In this document: positions 1-7,717 of the stretch, piece by piece
Numbering within the stretch: position 1 is the stretch's first letter
Layout of the letters: each line of letters starts with the position of its first letter
NCBI GenBank assembly: GCA_025360605.1
Contig: JANYBV010000052.1
Coordinates: 124,001-188,000 of the forward strand
Direction: 5' to 3'
Length of the DNA: 64,000 nucleotides
Origin: Alphaproteobacteria bacterium
Lineage (GTDB): Bacteria; Pseudomonadota; Alphaproteobacteria; Rickettsiales; SXRF01
Notes under the pieces: generated by a model
What the model was told of the DNA's origin: nothing
Seen by the model: only the letters and a program-made list of their open reading frames with translations
Databases searched by the model: none
Translations under genes and position numbers: made by a program

Positions 1-711
1 GGCTCGGCCGCAAAACGTACTCCCGCGCTTCCGGGTGCGGCGATTGTGCTGGAACACATCATCACACGCGCACGCCCTGAAAACGTCATTATCTCCGCCA
101 GCGGTATCCGTGAAGGCTACCTGTATGAAAAGCTGTCGCCTTTCGTGCGCGGCCATGACGGGCTTATCGCATCATGCAGCGAATTCGCCACCAAAGGCGG
201 GCGCTCCACTTCCTATGCCAACGAACTCTATACATGGATGTTCCCGCTCGTCGCCGATGAGAGCGACAAAGAACGCCGCCTGCGTCTTGCATTCTGCCTG
301 CTGTCCGATATCGCCCAGCACATCCATCCTGAATACCGCGCCGAATGGGCGTATAGCCGTATCTTATGTTCGGCACTTACCGGACTGACCCACCGCGAAC
401 GCGTCAAGCTTTCACTCGCGCTCTACTACCGCTACCAATTCCGCCGCAAGGATGAACTGCCTGCTCTGCCGTTGCTCAAAGCCTCCGATCAGGAATGGGC
501 ACGGCTGGTGGGAAGCGCCGCCAACCTCGGCTACCATTTGTCAGGCAGCATCGCCGGAAACCTGCATAAATCCTCTTTTATGATTGAAAAAAACAACCTG
601 TCACTGCAACTCAGCGGCAGCATGCATGATTTACTGGGTGATGCAGTGAAACGCCGGATTGATGGATTGCGTCTGGCCTATTCGGATTATCTGACGCGCA
701 AGCGTTTATAA
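1..711 (+). CDS. ppx: Ppx/GppA family phosphatase, C-terminal part (5' end outside window)
   Basis: The frame is open from base 1 and ends at the TAA at 709-711, so only the last ~236 residues are present. They match the C-terminal half of exopolyphosphatase / guanosine pentaphosphate phosphohydrolases: the ISASGIREGYLYEKL segment closing the second actin-like ATPase lobe, then the helical HD-like domain. The family hydrolyses polyphosphate or pppGpp in the cytoplasm. The catalytic N-terminal lobe is not visible, so polyphosphate and pppGpp specificity cannot be separated. The 3' end overlaps the convergent hldD gene by 6 bp. The family call is secure and the exact substrate is not. Confidence 0.85.
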   Translation, partial: GSAAKRTPALPGAAIVLEHIITRARPENVIISASGIREGYLYEKLSPFVRGHDGLIASCSEFATKGGRSTSYANELYTWMFPLVADESDKERRLRLAFCLLSDIAQHIHPEYRAEWAYSRILCSALTGLTHRERVKLSLALYYRYQFRRKDELPALPLLKASDQEWARLVGSAANLGYHLSGSIAGNLHKSSFMIEKNNLSLQLSGSMHDLLGDAVKRRIDGLRLAYSDYLTRKRL

Positions 712-1698
712 ATAGATATCTGACTTCAGCAGATAGTTCTGCACGAAATCACGGACGCCATCTTCAATCGATGTAAAGGGCTGATCGTATCCGGCAGCAC
801 GCAATTTGGAAATATTGCCTTCGGTAAAATACTGGTAGTTGGCAACGAGATCTTCAGGCATATCAATGTAATTGATTTTTGGCTCGCGGCCAATCGCGGC
901 AAAAATAGCCTTCGCCATATCATTATAGGAACGCGCTTTGCCGGTGCCGATATTGAAAAGGCCTGAGACATTCGAATTATCCAGACACCATAACATCACG
1001 CGCACGGAATCTTTGACATAGACCACATCACGCATCTGCTCGCCGTCCGCGTATTTCGGATTGTAGGAACGGAACATACGTACGGCCGCACCTTGAATGG
1101 CCTGTGGCGCGATTTTGGCAATCACGCTGCGCTGGTCTTCCTTATGGTATTCGTTCGGGCCATAGGTGTTGAAAAATTTTAAACCCACCCATTGCGGCAC
1201 CGCACATTCGCCGCGTGCCACCGCACCCGCCACATGCGTATCAAACAGCTGCTTGCTCCAGCCGTATCCGCTCATGGGCTTCAGCTTCTTAAGATAGTTC
1301 AGATCCGTGCTGTCTTCGAATCCGTTGCTGCCGTCACCATAGGTTGCCGACGAAGACGCATACACCAAGCGCACCTGACGCGCATTGCACCAGCGCCATA
1401 TTTTAAGCGATAGCGCAAAGTTGTTTTTTAAGATGAGATCGACGTCTTTTTCAAGTGTCGATGAAATCGAACCCATGTGGTAGATCATATCGATGTGATG
1501 GCGGTTGACTTCCATCCATTCAAACATGTGTTCAGGTTCGATGATTTCAAATACATGATGCTTACTGAGGTTACGCCACTTCTCACTCGTGCCGAACGTA
1601 TCGCACACCACAACATTGTGGGTATCGCGTTCGAGCAACGCGGCAACGAGATTGGAGCCGAGAAAACCGCCCCCCCCTGTAACCAGAATCGTTTTCAT
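706..1698 (-). CDS. hldD: ADP-L-glycero-D-manno-heptose 6-epimerase
   Basis: This is a 330-residue short-chain dehydrogenase/epimerase. The N-terminal Rossmann motif TGGGGFLG (residues 7-14) binds NADP. SSSATYG (115-121) and the YGWSK motif (Tyr145, Lys149) supply the catalytic Ser/Tyr/Lys set. KFFNTYGPNEYHK around 174-186 is typical of HldD/RfaD. The enzyme epimerises ADP-D,D-heptose to ADP-L,D-heptose, the inner-core LPS precursor, so the cell probably makes heptosylated LPS. Length is normal for the family. It is convergent with the upstream phosphatase gene (6 bp overlap) and divergent from ubiK, with about 75 bp between their starts. Confidence 0.93.
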   Translation of the reverse strand: MKTILVTGGGGFLGSNLVAALLERDTHNVVVCDTFGTSEKWRNLSKHHVFEIIEPEHMFEWMEVNRHHIDMIYHMGSISSTLEKDVDLILKNNFALSLKIWRWCNARQVRLVYASSSATYGDGSNGFEDSTDLNYLKKLKPMSGYGWSKQLFDTHVAGAVARGECAVPQWVGLKFFNTYGPNEYHKEDQRSVIAKIAPQAIQGAAVRMFRSYNPKYADGEQMRDVVYVKDSVRVMLWCLDNSNVSGLFNIGTGKARSYNDMAKAIFAAIGREPKINYIDMPEDLVANYQYFTEGNISKLRAAGYDQPFTSIEDGVRDFVQNYLLKSDIYL

Positions 1699-1773
1699 GA
1701 TGCGTCCTCCATTCTATATGATACAATAGTGCCAGTTTAGGAATGGTTAAGGCACCCCAAAAAACAGGGTAAC

Positions 1774-2016
1774 ATGCAGAAAGATAATAAAATTTTTGAC
1801 GACTTTGCCAAGATGGCCACGGGTGCCGCCGGTGGGCTTTTGGACATGAAACGCGAGCTGGAATCAATGGTGGCAATGCAGTTGGAAAAGCTGCTGCAGA
1901 AGATGAACCTCGTCACCAAGGAAGAGTTCGACACGCTGCAAGCCATGCTGGCCAAGGCGCGCAGCGAACAGGACGAACTCAGAAAACGCCTCGACGCACT
2001 CGAAAAAAAGAAATAA
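1774..2016 (+). CDS. ubiK: UbiK-family ubiquinone biosynthesis accessory factor (BMFP domain)
   Basis: This 80-residue protein has the BMFP/YqiC layout: an N-terminal amphipathic segment (KIFDDFAKMATGAAGGLLDM), a long helix, then a C-terminal coiled coil starting at VTKEEFDTLQAMLAKA and ending in a Lys-rich tail. In Escherichia coli UbiK is a small trimeric coiled-coil protein that helps the Ubi complex in aerobic ubiquinone synthesis and interacts with lipids. The family assignment is strong from architecture; the ubiquinone role here is by homology and fits ubiA at 31769. It is divergent from hldD and is followed by an AT-rich intergenic region. Confidence 0.85.
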   Translation: MQKDNKIFDDFAKMATGAAGGLLDMKRELESMVAMQLEKLLQKMNLVTKEEFDTLQAMLAKARSEQDELRKRLDALEKKK

Positions 2017-2322
2017 CCGCATCACGCAATCGACCATGCAGCGAACAACAGGTGTATAGCGCCGCCCGACTGCATCCGGTTAACCTTTTTCTTAATATTT
2101 TTTAGGCTTTCCGCTAAGCGACCGCTCCGTCTGAATTTTTGCTGAAGGTTAACGAAAAAAGCGCCATTTTTTGCATGTTTTTATATTAATCAAATACTTG
2201 AATGTTTTGTCCACTTATCCCCAGTTAACCCATGGCGGGTATACATTGACAAACTATTGTTTTATATAAATATAATAAATATCGTTAATCCTAACTTAAA
2301 GTGTTGGCTTTTTAAAAATTCC
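2017..2322. other. AT-rich intergenic region upstream of the ybjN unit
   Basis: No protein-like frame is visible on either strand. It contains the palindrome GGTTAACC near 2078, a related AAGGTTAAC near 2144, a TTATCCCCA near 2215 that differs by one base from a DnaA-box consensus, and the promoter-like pair described separately at 2246-2276. The two GTTAAC-centred sites could be regulator sites, but this is speculative. Confidence 0.4.
2246..2276 (+). promoter_or_regulatory. Putative sigma70-type promoter for the small ORF/ybjN transcript
   Basis: A perfect TTGACA at 2246-2251 and a perfect TATAAT at 2271-2276 are separated by 19 bp, longer than the preferred 17. Weaker TATA-like hexamers inside the AT-rich spacer could give a shorter spacing. 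Transcription would begin near 2283, about 40 bp upstream of the ATG at 2323, so the message would include the short reading frame before ybjN. Confidence 0.45.
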
Positions 2323-2427
2323 ATGCAAGGATCCCCCATACCGATCTTCAACTTCCCTTACAACCAAGACTGGAAGCCGATTTTAAGAAGAACGAATTTG
2401 AAATCATTTCGCTGGAGGAATGAATAA
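2323..2427 (+). CDS. Possible 34-residue leader peptide overlapping the ybjN start
   Basis: An ATG at 2323 opens a 34-codon frame whose TAA (2425-2427) shares its last A with the ATG of the next gene (TAATG). The peptide is basic and aromatic-rich (IFNFPYNQDW, then RRTNLKSFRWRNE). No clear Shine-Dalgarno precedes its ATG. Within its 3' end, CTGGAGGAATGAATA supplies the ribosome-binding site of the downstream gene. The layout would suit translational coupling or a regulatory leader. A chance open frame of this length is quite possible, so confidence is low. Confidence 0.3.
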   Translation: MQGSPIPIFNFPYNQDWKPILRRTNLKSFRWRNE

Positions 2428-2927
2428 TGACTGCAATGTTGATGAAAACAGAAACAAGCTACAACCCACTCGATATCGCCGAGTTGGTGGTTATGGATCG
2501 CGATTGGGTGTTCGACCGCCCGGGTGATGGCGAACTGATCGCGGAAGTGAATGGTGCATGGTGCAACTATCGCATCTGGTTCACGTGGCAGGAAGATTCA
2601 GGTGGCCTGACATTGTCGTGCGCACTCGATAGCAAATTACCAAAACAGTCCGTGATGAAAATTCACTCGCTGCTCGCTTTGGTGAATGAAAAATTATGGC
2701 TCGGCCATTTCGATATAAGCTCGGAAGATTGCTCCGTGGTGTTCCGCCATTCGCTGCTTATCAGTGATGGTGCAGGAACCAGCGCCGAGCATCTGCAACA
2801 GCTGCTCGATATCGCCATCAGTGAATGTGACCGCTTCTACCCTGCCTTCCAGTCTGTAGTCTGGGGTGGCAAGAGCGCTCAAGATGCACTCGCTATTGCT
2901 CTGTTCGAAACTATCGCTGAAGCTTAA
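2427..2927 (+). CDS. YbjN domain-containing protein
   Basis: This 166-residue soluble protein resembles the YbjN (type III secretion chaperone-like) family common in Alphaproteobacteria just before proC. Supporting segments are NGAWCNYRIWFTW, the KLPKQSVMKIHSLLALVNEKLWLGHF region and the final helix ending SAQDALAIALFETIAEA. No catalytic motif is expected; the molecular role is unknown. GGAGG at 2414-2418 is a strong ribosome-binding site 8 nt before the ATG, supporting this start. The start overlaps the stop of the preceding short frame by one base. A strong terminator (2960-3000) ends the unit. Confidence 0.75.
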   Translation: MTAMLMKTETSYNPLDIAELVVMDRDWVFDRPGDGELIAEVNGAWCNYRIWFTWQEDSGGLTLSCALDSKLPKQSVMKIHSLLALVNEKLWLGHFDISSEDCSVVFRHSLLISDGAGTSAEHLQQLLDIAISECDRFYPAFQSVVWGGKSAQDALAIALFETIAEA

Positions 2928-2959
2928 AGCACCACGCTACCGATAACAGATGACAGAGT

Positions 2960-3000
2960 ATGGATGACGGATTAGTATTGGTCCGTCATCCATTTTTTTT
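2960..3000 (+). terminator. Intrinsic terminator after ybjN
   Basis: A perfect 12-bp stem (2960-2971 with 2982-2993, ATGGATGACGGA) closes a 10-nt loop and runs directly into a T tract ending at 3000. This is a textbook intrinsic terminator for the ybjN transcript. It lies only 13 nt upstream of the proC start codon. Confidence 0.9.
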
Positions 3001-3013
3001 GTGCTGAGTATTC

Positions 3014-3820
3014 ATGACCACCCCTCATTCTTTGCTTCTTGTCGGCTGCGGAAAAATGGGAAGCGCATTACTCGAACGCTGGAAGCACTCGCAGGCAATG
3101 CAGCGCTTCGATATTATCGACCCGTCCCATATACAAAAAAATGAACCGAATATTTTCTGGCATAAAAATTCCGAAACACTGGCAGCGAATTATGCGCCGG
3201 ATGTGATCATCCTTGCAGTTAAACCGCAACAGCTCGAATCTATTTTACCTGCCTATAAACTTCGCTTCGCCGGCAGCACTCCACTTTATATATCTATAGC
3301 TGCCGGAAAAACGCTTGGCTTTTACTCGCACCATCTCGGCGAACATGTCCATGTGGTGCGTGCCATGCCCAACACCCCTGCCCTCGTCGGTCAGGGCATC
3401 ACCGTATTATGCGCTGCCCCCACCCTTCCCGCTTCGGCCAAAAAAATCGCAGGCGATCTTCTGAAGGCAGTGGGTTCCGTCGAATGGCTGGAGGACGAAT
3501 TGCTGATGGATGCCGTCACCTCGATTTCCGGTTGCGGCCCTGCCTATGTCTTCTTATTTATAGAAGGACTGATCAAGGCGGGTATGGCCGCCGGACTGGA
3601 TGAGCATCTTGCCAAGTCCCTTGCGCTGCAAACCGTTTCCGGCAGCCTTGAGCTTGCAAAACACAGCCCGAAATCGATGGAGCAATTGCGCATCGATGTG
3701 GCCAGTCCAGGTGGGGCAACCGAGGCCGCGCTTGGCGTTTTTATGCAGGAAAATCGCCTGCATCAGGTAATAAAAGAAGCTGTGCTGGCCGCCAAGAAAC
3801 GCTCCAAAGAGCTATCTTAA
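3014..3820 (+). CDS. proC: Pyrroline-5-carboxylate reductase
   Basis: This 268-residue protein catalyses the last step of proline synthesis, NAD(P)H reduction of 1-pyrroline-5-carboxylate. The Rossmann motif GCGKMGSALLERW is at residues ~11-23. VVRAMPNTPALVGQGITVL near 117-135 and the family signature SGCGPAYVFLFIEGLIKAGMA followed by LRIDVASPGGAT are all present. Length is normal. The ATG at 3014 has no evident Shine-Dalgarno and sits 13 nt after a strong terminator, so its message may be leaderless, start within the terminator region or depend on read-through. The phasin gene follows after 129 bp. Confidence 0.95.
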   Translation: MTTPHSLLLVGCGKMGSALLERWKHSQAMQRFDIIDPSHIQKNEPNIFWHKNSETLAANYAPDVIILAVKPQQLESILPAYKLRFAGSTPLYISIAAGKTLGFYSHHLGEHVHVVRAMPNTPALVGQGITVLCAAPTLPASAKKIAGDLLKAVGSVEWLEDELLMDAVTSISGCGPAYVFLFIEGLIKAGMAAGLDEHLAKSLALQTVSGSLELAKHSPKSMEQLRIDVASPGGATEAALGVFMQENRLHQVIKEAVLAAKKRSKELS

Positions 3821-3871
3821 TAAAGCAAAAACAATAACTTGATCGAATTTTTGTGCAATGCAACAAAACGC

Positions 3872-3900
3872 TTGACGAAAGCACTTTGCTTTGGCATTAT
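3872..3900 (+). promoter_or_regulatory. Putative promoter of the phasin gene
   Basis: TTGACG at 3872-3877 (5 of 6 to consensus) and CATTAT at 3895-3900 (4 of 6) are separated by exactly 17 bp. Transcription would start near 3907 and give a short leader with a good ribosome-binding site (AGGAGA at 3938-3943). Confidence 0.55.
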
Positions 3901-3949
3901 GCTGCCTCAGTTCTGCTACAGTAGAACAAAACATATAGGAGATACGACC

Positions 3950-4369
3950 ATGACTTACACGAACCCATTTGCTGATCTGTTCAAAAACTCTTTTGACATG
4001 AACCAGCTTTTCTCGACCCAGCGCCGCAACATTGAAGCGCTCTCAGCTGCCAATCAGGCTGTTGTTGAAGGCGCTCAGGCTATTTCACGCCGTCAGGCTG
4101 AAGTAATCCGTGGCCACGTTGAAGATACTTTGAAAGCTTCTAAGGACCTGCTCACCAGCGGCACCCCAGAAACCAACATGACCAAACAGGCTGACTTCGC
4201 TAAGAGCATCTTCGAAACCACCCTTTCGAACCTCCGTGAAATCACCGAAATGGCTACCAAATCCGGTTTCGAAGCATTCGACGTTCTCAACAAGCGCGCT
4301 GCTGAAACTCTCGAAGAAATCAGCAAAGCCGGTGCTACCCAAGCTGCACCAAAAAAGAAATCTGCTTAA
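3950..4369 (+). CDS. Phasin family protein (PHA granule-associated)
   Basis: This 139-residue, almost wholly helical protein fits the phasin family. NPFADLFKNSFDMNQLFSTQ is followed by a heptad-rich amphipathic core with the family feature QRRNIEALSAANQ, then an Ala/Lys tail. Phasins coat polyhydroxyalkanoate granules and affect granule size. The ATG at 3950 is chosen over an upstream in-frame ATG (3839) because AGGAGA lies 6 nt before it and a promoter overlaps the upstream extension. The gene is monocistronic between its own promoter and a strong terminator (4393-4427), as expected for an abundant protein. No PHA synthase gene is in this window. Confidence 0.85.
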   Translation: MTYTNPFADLFKNSFDMNQLFSTQRRNIEALSAANQAVVEGAQAISRRQAEVIRGHVEDTLKASKDLLTSGTPETNMTKQADFAKSIFETTLSNLREITEMATKSGFEAFDVLNKRAAETLEEISKAGATQAAPKKKSA

Positions 4370-4392
4370 TTAAGTAGAGTTTTTTTCGATTT

Positions 4393-4427
4393 AAAACCCC
4401 CGTGCGTCAAACGTGCGGGGGTTTTTT
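4393..4427. terminator. Probable bidirectional terminator between phasin and the convergent gene
   Basis: The stem CCCCCGTGCGT / ACGTGCGGGGG (11 bp including two G-U pairs, CAA loop) is preceded by AAAA and followed by TTTTTT. It ends the phasin transcript. On the minus strand it begins immediately past the stop of the convergent gene at 4429, with a shorter T run. Confidence 0.9.
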
Positions 4428-4428
4428 A

Positions 4429-5289
4429 TTACTCTTCGCCAACCACTCGAGTCTGTGGACGCTTTGGTGCCCCGCGCTGTTCCAAAAGCACCTGCCCCAC
4501 CGGATAGGTAGGCAGCTGCAGTTTTTTATCCTCGCCTATTAACAGTTTTCCGTCTTCGGTTTCGTAGGACACGCTGATATCGTTCGCATGGATGGCCGAC
4601 ACCTTGCCGTCCCTACCCACCGCGATCATTGCCGTTTCGGGATATTGCAATTCGGAACCACTTTCTGCCAAGCGGGTAAAGCCACCGCTGATGGCATAGG
4701 CTTTATAGGTATCGCGCTTCTTCTCGAAGAAGCCTGCCTTGATTTCGTCATCTCTCACATGTTTGAGTTCTAAATCGGAAGTAAAAAAACGATGACGCTC
4801 TTTAAATGTATTCATGTTCATATTAAACAGATCGCCATGTATACCGATATTATCTTCCACCGGCTTAATCTGGTTAGTGGCGGAATCATAGGTAATGCCG
4901 GTCACTGCGCCAAAAAACTCAACGAGTGCTTCGCGGGTTACACCACGATGTTCATCTATGATTTCTTTATAAATCGCCTTCATCGCCGCAGCCTGACGCT
5001 TGGAAATATTATTGATAACCACCACGTCACTGCCATCGGTAGGCACTTTTTGTGGCATACCTTCCGCTGTAGATGAGGTAATGCTGGTACCAAGCTTGCC
5101 GCTTCTTACAATCGCCCGCAGCTCTTTGGCATTGGGCAAAAGCAATGGTTCGCCGCCATCATCAAGATTGGGTATCGGCACGGCAAAACGTCCGGTGCGT
5201 ACCGATACCACCGTCTGCACAGGCACCTTACCGGCAAAATCCTTGAGTGTAGAATTCATTATTACAGGCAATTCAGTTTCTGGGGACAT
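4429..5289 (-). CDS. Conserved-looking protein of unknown function (286 aa)
   Basis: I do not recognise this family. The protein looks soluble, with no signal peptide, membrane segment or known catalytic motif. The N-terminal ~110 residues contain short beta-rich repeats and GGEPLLLPNAKEL. A helical middle (SKRQAAAMKAIYKEIIDEHRG then EALVEFFGAVTG) follows, then a charged segment FKERHRFFTSDLELKH and a beta-rich C-terminus (AMIAVGRDGKVSAIHANDIS). The start at 5289 is supported by GGAGA 7 nt upstream. It stands alone on its strand between uvrC and the phasin terminator. No function is proposed. Confidence 0.7.
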   Translation of the reverse strand: MSPETELPVIMNSTLKDFAGKVPVQTVVSVRTGRFAVPIPNLDDGGEPLLLPNAKELRAIVRSGKLGTSITSSTAEGMPQKVPTDGSDVVVINNISKRQAAAMKAIYKEIIDEHRGVTREALVEFFGAVTGITYDSATNQIKPVEDNIGIHGDLFNMNMNTFKERHRFFTSDLELKHVRDDEIKAGFFEKKRDTYKAYAISGGFTRLAESGSELQYPETAMIAVGRDGKVSAIHANDISVSYETEDGKLLIGEDKKLQLPTYPVGQVLLEQRGAPKRPQTRVVGEE

Positions 5290-5368
5290 TCAGCTCTCCG
5301 GCACATAAACAGCGATGAGATCACTTATAATACCAGAGTTATGTTAAGATTTTATTGCAGCCAAAAAA

Positions 5369-7237
5369 CTATCTATCCCCATGAAAAAAATCATAAATAA
5401 CCTTGGCCGTAGTCTTACTGATGCCCGTTACTTTTTCGATATCTTCCTTACTGGCACTGGCCAGCGCACGGGCGGAACCGAAATGGTGGAGCAGCGCTTT
5501 CTTCCTGCCCGGACCGATGAAAGGAATGGAGTCCAGCTCGGAGGTCTGCATGGACTTGCTGCGTTTATTGCGGTGAGCACCAATGGCAAAACGGTGCGCC
5601 TCGTCACGCAGACGTTGCAGCGCGTGTAAAATTTTATCACCTTCGGGTAACTGGAACGGTTCTTTGTTCGGCGTGTGAAACCATTCGCGTCCGGCATTGC
5701 GGTCGGGGCCTTTGGAGATGGCAGCGTATACGATATTAGTGATTCCAAGTTCTTCAAACACGGACGTAGCCACCGACAACTGCCCCGCCCCACCATCGAT
5801 CAGCACCAGATCGGGGATTTTATCGGCGTTGGTTTCCTCTTCAATTTTACTGAAGCGGCGCGTCAGCACCTCGCGCAGCATGGCATAATCATCACCTGCG
5901 GAAATGTCCTTTTGTTTAATATTAAACTGGCGGTATTCGCCTTTGATAAATCCATCCGGCCCTGCCACGATCATTGCCCCCACCGCATTCGTACCACTAA
6001 TATGACTATTGTCGTATACTTCGATCCGCTTGGGCAATTCTTCCAGTACAAACAACGTTTGCAGACCTTCAAGCACTACGCGCTGCGTGGTGTTCATGGA
6101 CACGTGACGTGCCAACGCTTCTTTCGCATTCCGTAACGCATAATCCACCACATCACGTTTTTCACCGCGCATAGGTTGAACAATATCTACTTTATAATCG
6201 GTATTCAGGCGTAGCGCTTCTTCCAGCAAAGCGGCTTCTTCCATAAAGTGGCTGGTGAGAATCAGCGGTGGCACCGGTTGCGTCTGGTAGTTGAGGCCGA
6301 TGAAGGTACGCATGATTTCACCATCGGTGATGTCTGCGGTCTGGGTCGGGAACCATGTCTTGTTACCATAGTTGCGTCCCCCGCGGAAACTGAATAGCTG
6401 GATGCAACAATCCTTGGCATCACGCGCCAACACAATCACATCAGCATCACCAATCGCCGCCATGGCTATACCGTTTTGCTGCTGCACCTGCGTCAGTGCC
6501 TTGATGCGGTCGCGGATTGCACTCGCTTTTTCATAGTGCATTTTCAGGCTGAGTTCCTGCATCTCGGCAATCAACTGATCCTGAATCTGGCGGCTCCTGC
6601 CTGACAGAAATGCCGTTGCCTGAGCAACCAGCACATCATAGTCTTCTTTTTTTATTTTGTTCACGCATGGCGCTGAACAGCGTTTGATCTGATAGAGCAT
6701 GCACGGGCGTGTACGGTTTTTAAAAAAATTATCTGAACAGGTGCGGATATGAAATGCTTTCTGCAAAAGCGTGATGGTTTCATTCACCGCTGATGCCGAA
6801 ACGAAGGGACCAAAATATTTTCCCTTCTTTGTTTTTGCACCACGATGCTTGGTGAGCCGCGAAAAATCATGATCTCCGGAAAAAAAGATGAACGGAAAAG
6901 ATTTGTCGTCTTTGAGAAGAATGTTGTAGCGCGGAGAAAATTTTTTGATTAGGTTTGCTTCCAACAGCAATGCTTCGGCTTCAGAACGTGTGGTAATAAT
7001 TTCCATCGACGCGGTCTGTGAAATCATTCGCTGAAGGCGCGTGTTCAGTGCTACGATGTTCGTGTAATTCGTCACACGGTTCTTTAAATTTTTTGCTTTC
7101 CCGACGTACAGCACCACTCCGGTTTTATCTAACATACGGTACACGCCAGGGGTACCTTGCATGTCCTGCACATATCTTTTGATAACAGCGCGTCCTTCGT
7201 TCAACGCATTCGGCAAAGATTGTGATGACTTTTCCAT
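5369..7237 (-). CDS. uvrC: Excinuclease ABC subunit C
   Basis: This ~622-residue nucleotide-excision-repair endonuclease makes both incisions around the lesion bound by UvrB. It has an N-terminal GIY-YIG nuclease (GTPGVYRMLDKTGVVLYVGK), a Cys-rich segment (KNRTRPCMLYQIKRCSAPC), the UVR/UvrB-contact helix pair (QELSLKMHYEKASAIRDRI), the RNase H-like domain (VYDNSHISGTNAVGAM), and C-terminal tandem helix-hairpin-helix motifs (SIPFIGPGRKKALLHHFGS and KVTGISKTTAKVIYDFF). The ATG at 7237 is the first ATG; the open frame extends to a TTG at 7336, but that extension is not family-like. It is transcribed away from the Kef-type gene across a long AT-rich gap. Confidence 0.96.
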   Translation of the reverse strand: MEKSSQSLPNALNEGRAVIKRYVQDMQGTPGVYRMLDKTGVVLYVGKAKNLKNRVTNYTNIVALNTRLQRMISQTASMEIITTRSEAEALLLEANLIKKFSPRYNILLKDDKSFPFIFFSGDHDFSRLTKHRGAKTKKGKYFGPFVSASAVNETITLLQKAFHIRTCSDNFFKNRTRPCMLYQIKRCSAPCVNKIKKEDYDVLVAQATAFLSGRSRQIQDQLIAEMQELSLKMHYEKASAIRDRIKALTQVQQQNGIAMAAIGDADVIVLARDAKDCCIQLFSFRGGRNYGNKTWFPTQTADITDGEIMRTFIGLNYQTQPVPPLILTSHFMEEAALLEEALRLNTDYKVDIVQPMRGEKRDVVDYALRNAKEALARHVSMNTTQRVVLEGLQTLFVLEELPKRIEVYDNSHISGTNAVGAMIVAGPDGFIKGEYRQFNIKQKDISAGDDYAMLREVLTRRFSKIEEETNADKIPDLVLIDGGAGQLSVATSVFEELGITNIVYAAISKGPDRNAGREWFHTPNKEPFQLPEGDKILHALQRLRDEAHRFAIGAHRNKRSKSMQTSELDSIPFIGPGRKKALLHHFGSARALASASKEDIEKVTGISKTTAKVIYDFFHGDR

Positions 7238-7717
7238 GGGTTCAATCTTAGAAAACAAAGGGGGCTTTTGACATGAAAAAAGTAATCCACCAAACCTGTG
7301 GATAACTTTGTTGGCAACTACGAAATCTACGCGCAAACATCACAGCAATCCTAGTGTTACACCTCGTTGCCCAAAAAATAGGCAACATTATAATCGTATG
7401 TTTTATAATCATAATAATTAAGTCGTTGATGTGCCGTAGGCAGAGTTTAAACATTTTTTTACTATTGTGTTACGATTACCTGACTACTGTGAACAAAGAA
7501 ACGTGGAATTAACCAAAATCTCCATCTACCGACTTAAAATATCCCCAGTGTTTTTGAATTTATGTCAAGGGTATTTTTAGAAATGTATGATTAAATTAGA
7601 GCAATTGTATCATTATTTTTTCAATGACATTTTTACTCCGCACACACATAAACACAAGTGCCCATCAAGATAAAGTTTGAAGTAGTTTCACCTCCACTGT
7701 AGTAGATTAACCCACCT
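7238..7717. other. 480-bp AT-rich divergent intergenic region
   Basis: This separates uvrC (minus) from the antiporter gene (plus), and no convincing coding frame is visible. It holds an inverted repeat GTTGCC / GGCAAC (7366-7371 and 7381-7386, 9-nt gap), long A/T runs and several TATA-like tracts (for example near 7390-7430). Promoters for both flanking genes must lie here, but none is clear enough to call. The TTGCC...GGCAA half-sites resemble the tighter palindrome at 37981-37996. Confidence 0.45.

Noticed and set aside
3839-3949. N-terminal extension of the phasin frame
   Set aside because: It overlaps the promoter pair at 3872-3900, is unlike phasins, and a strong ribosome-binding site supports the ATG at 3950.
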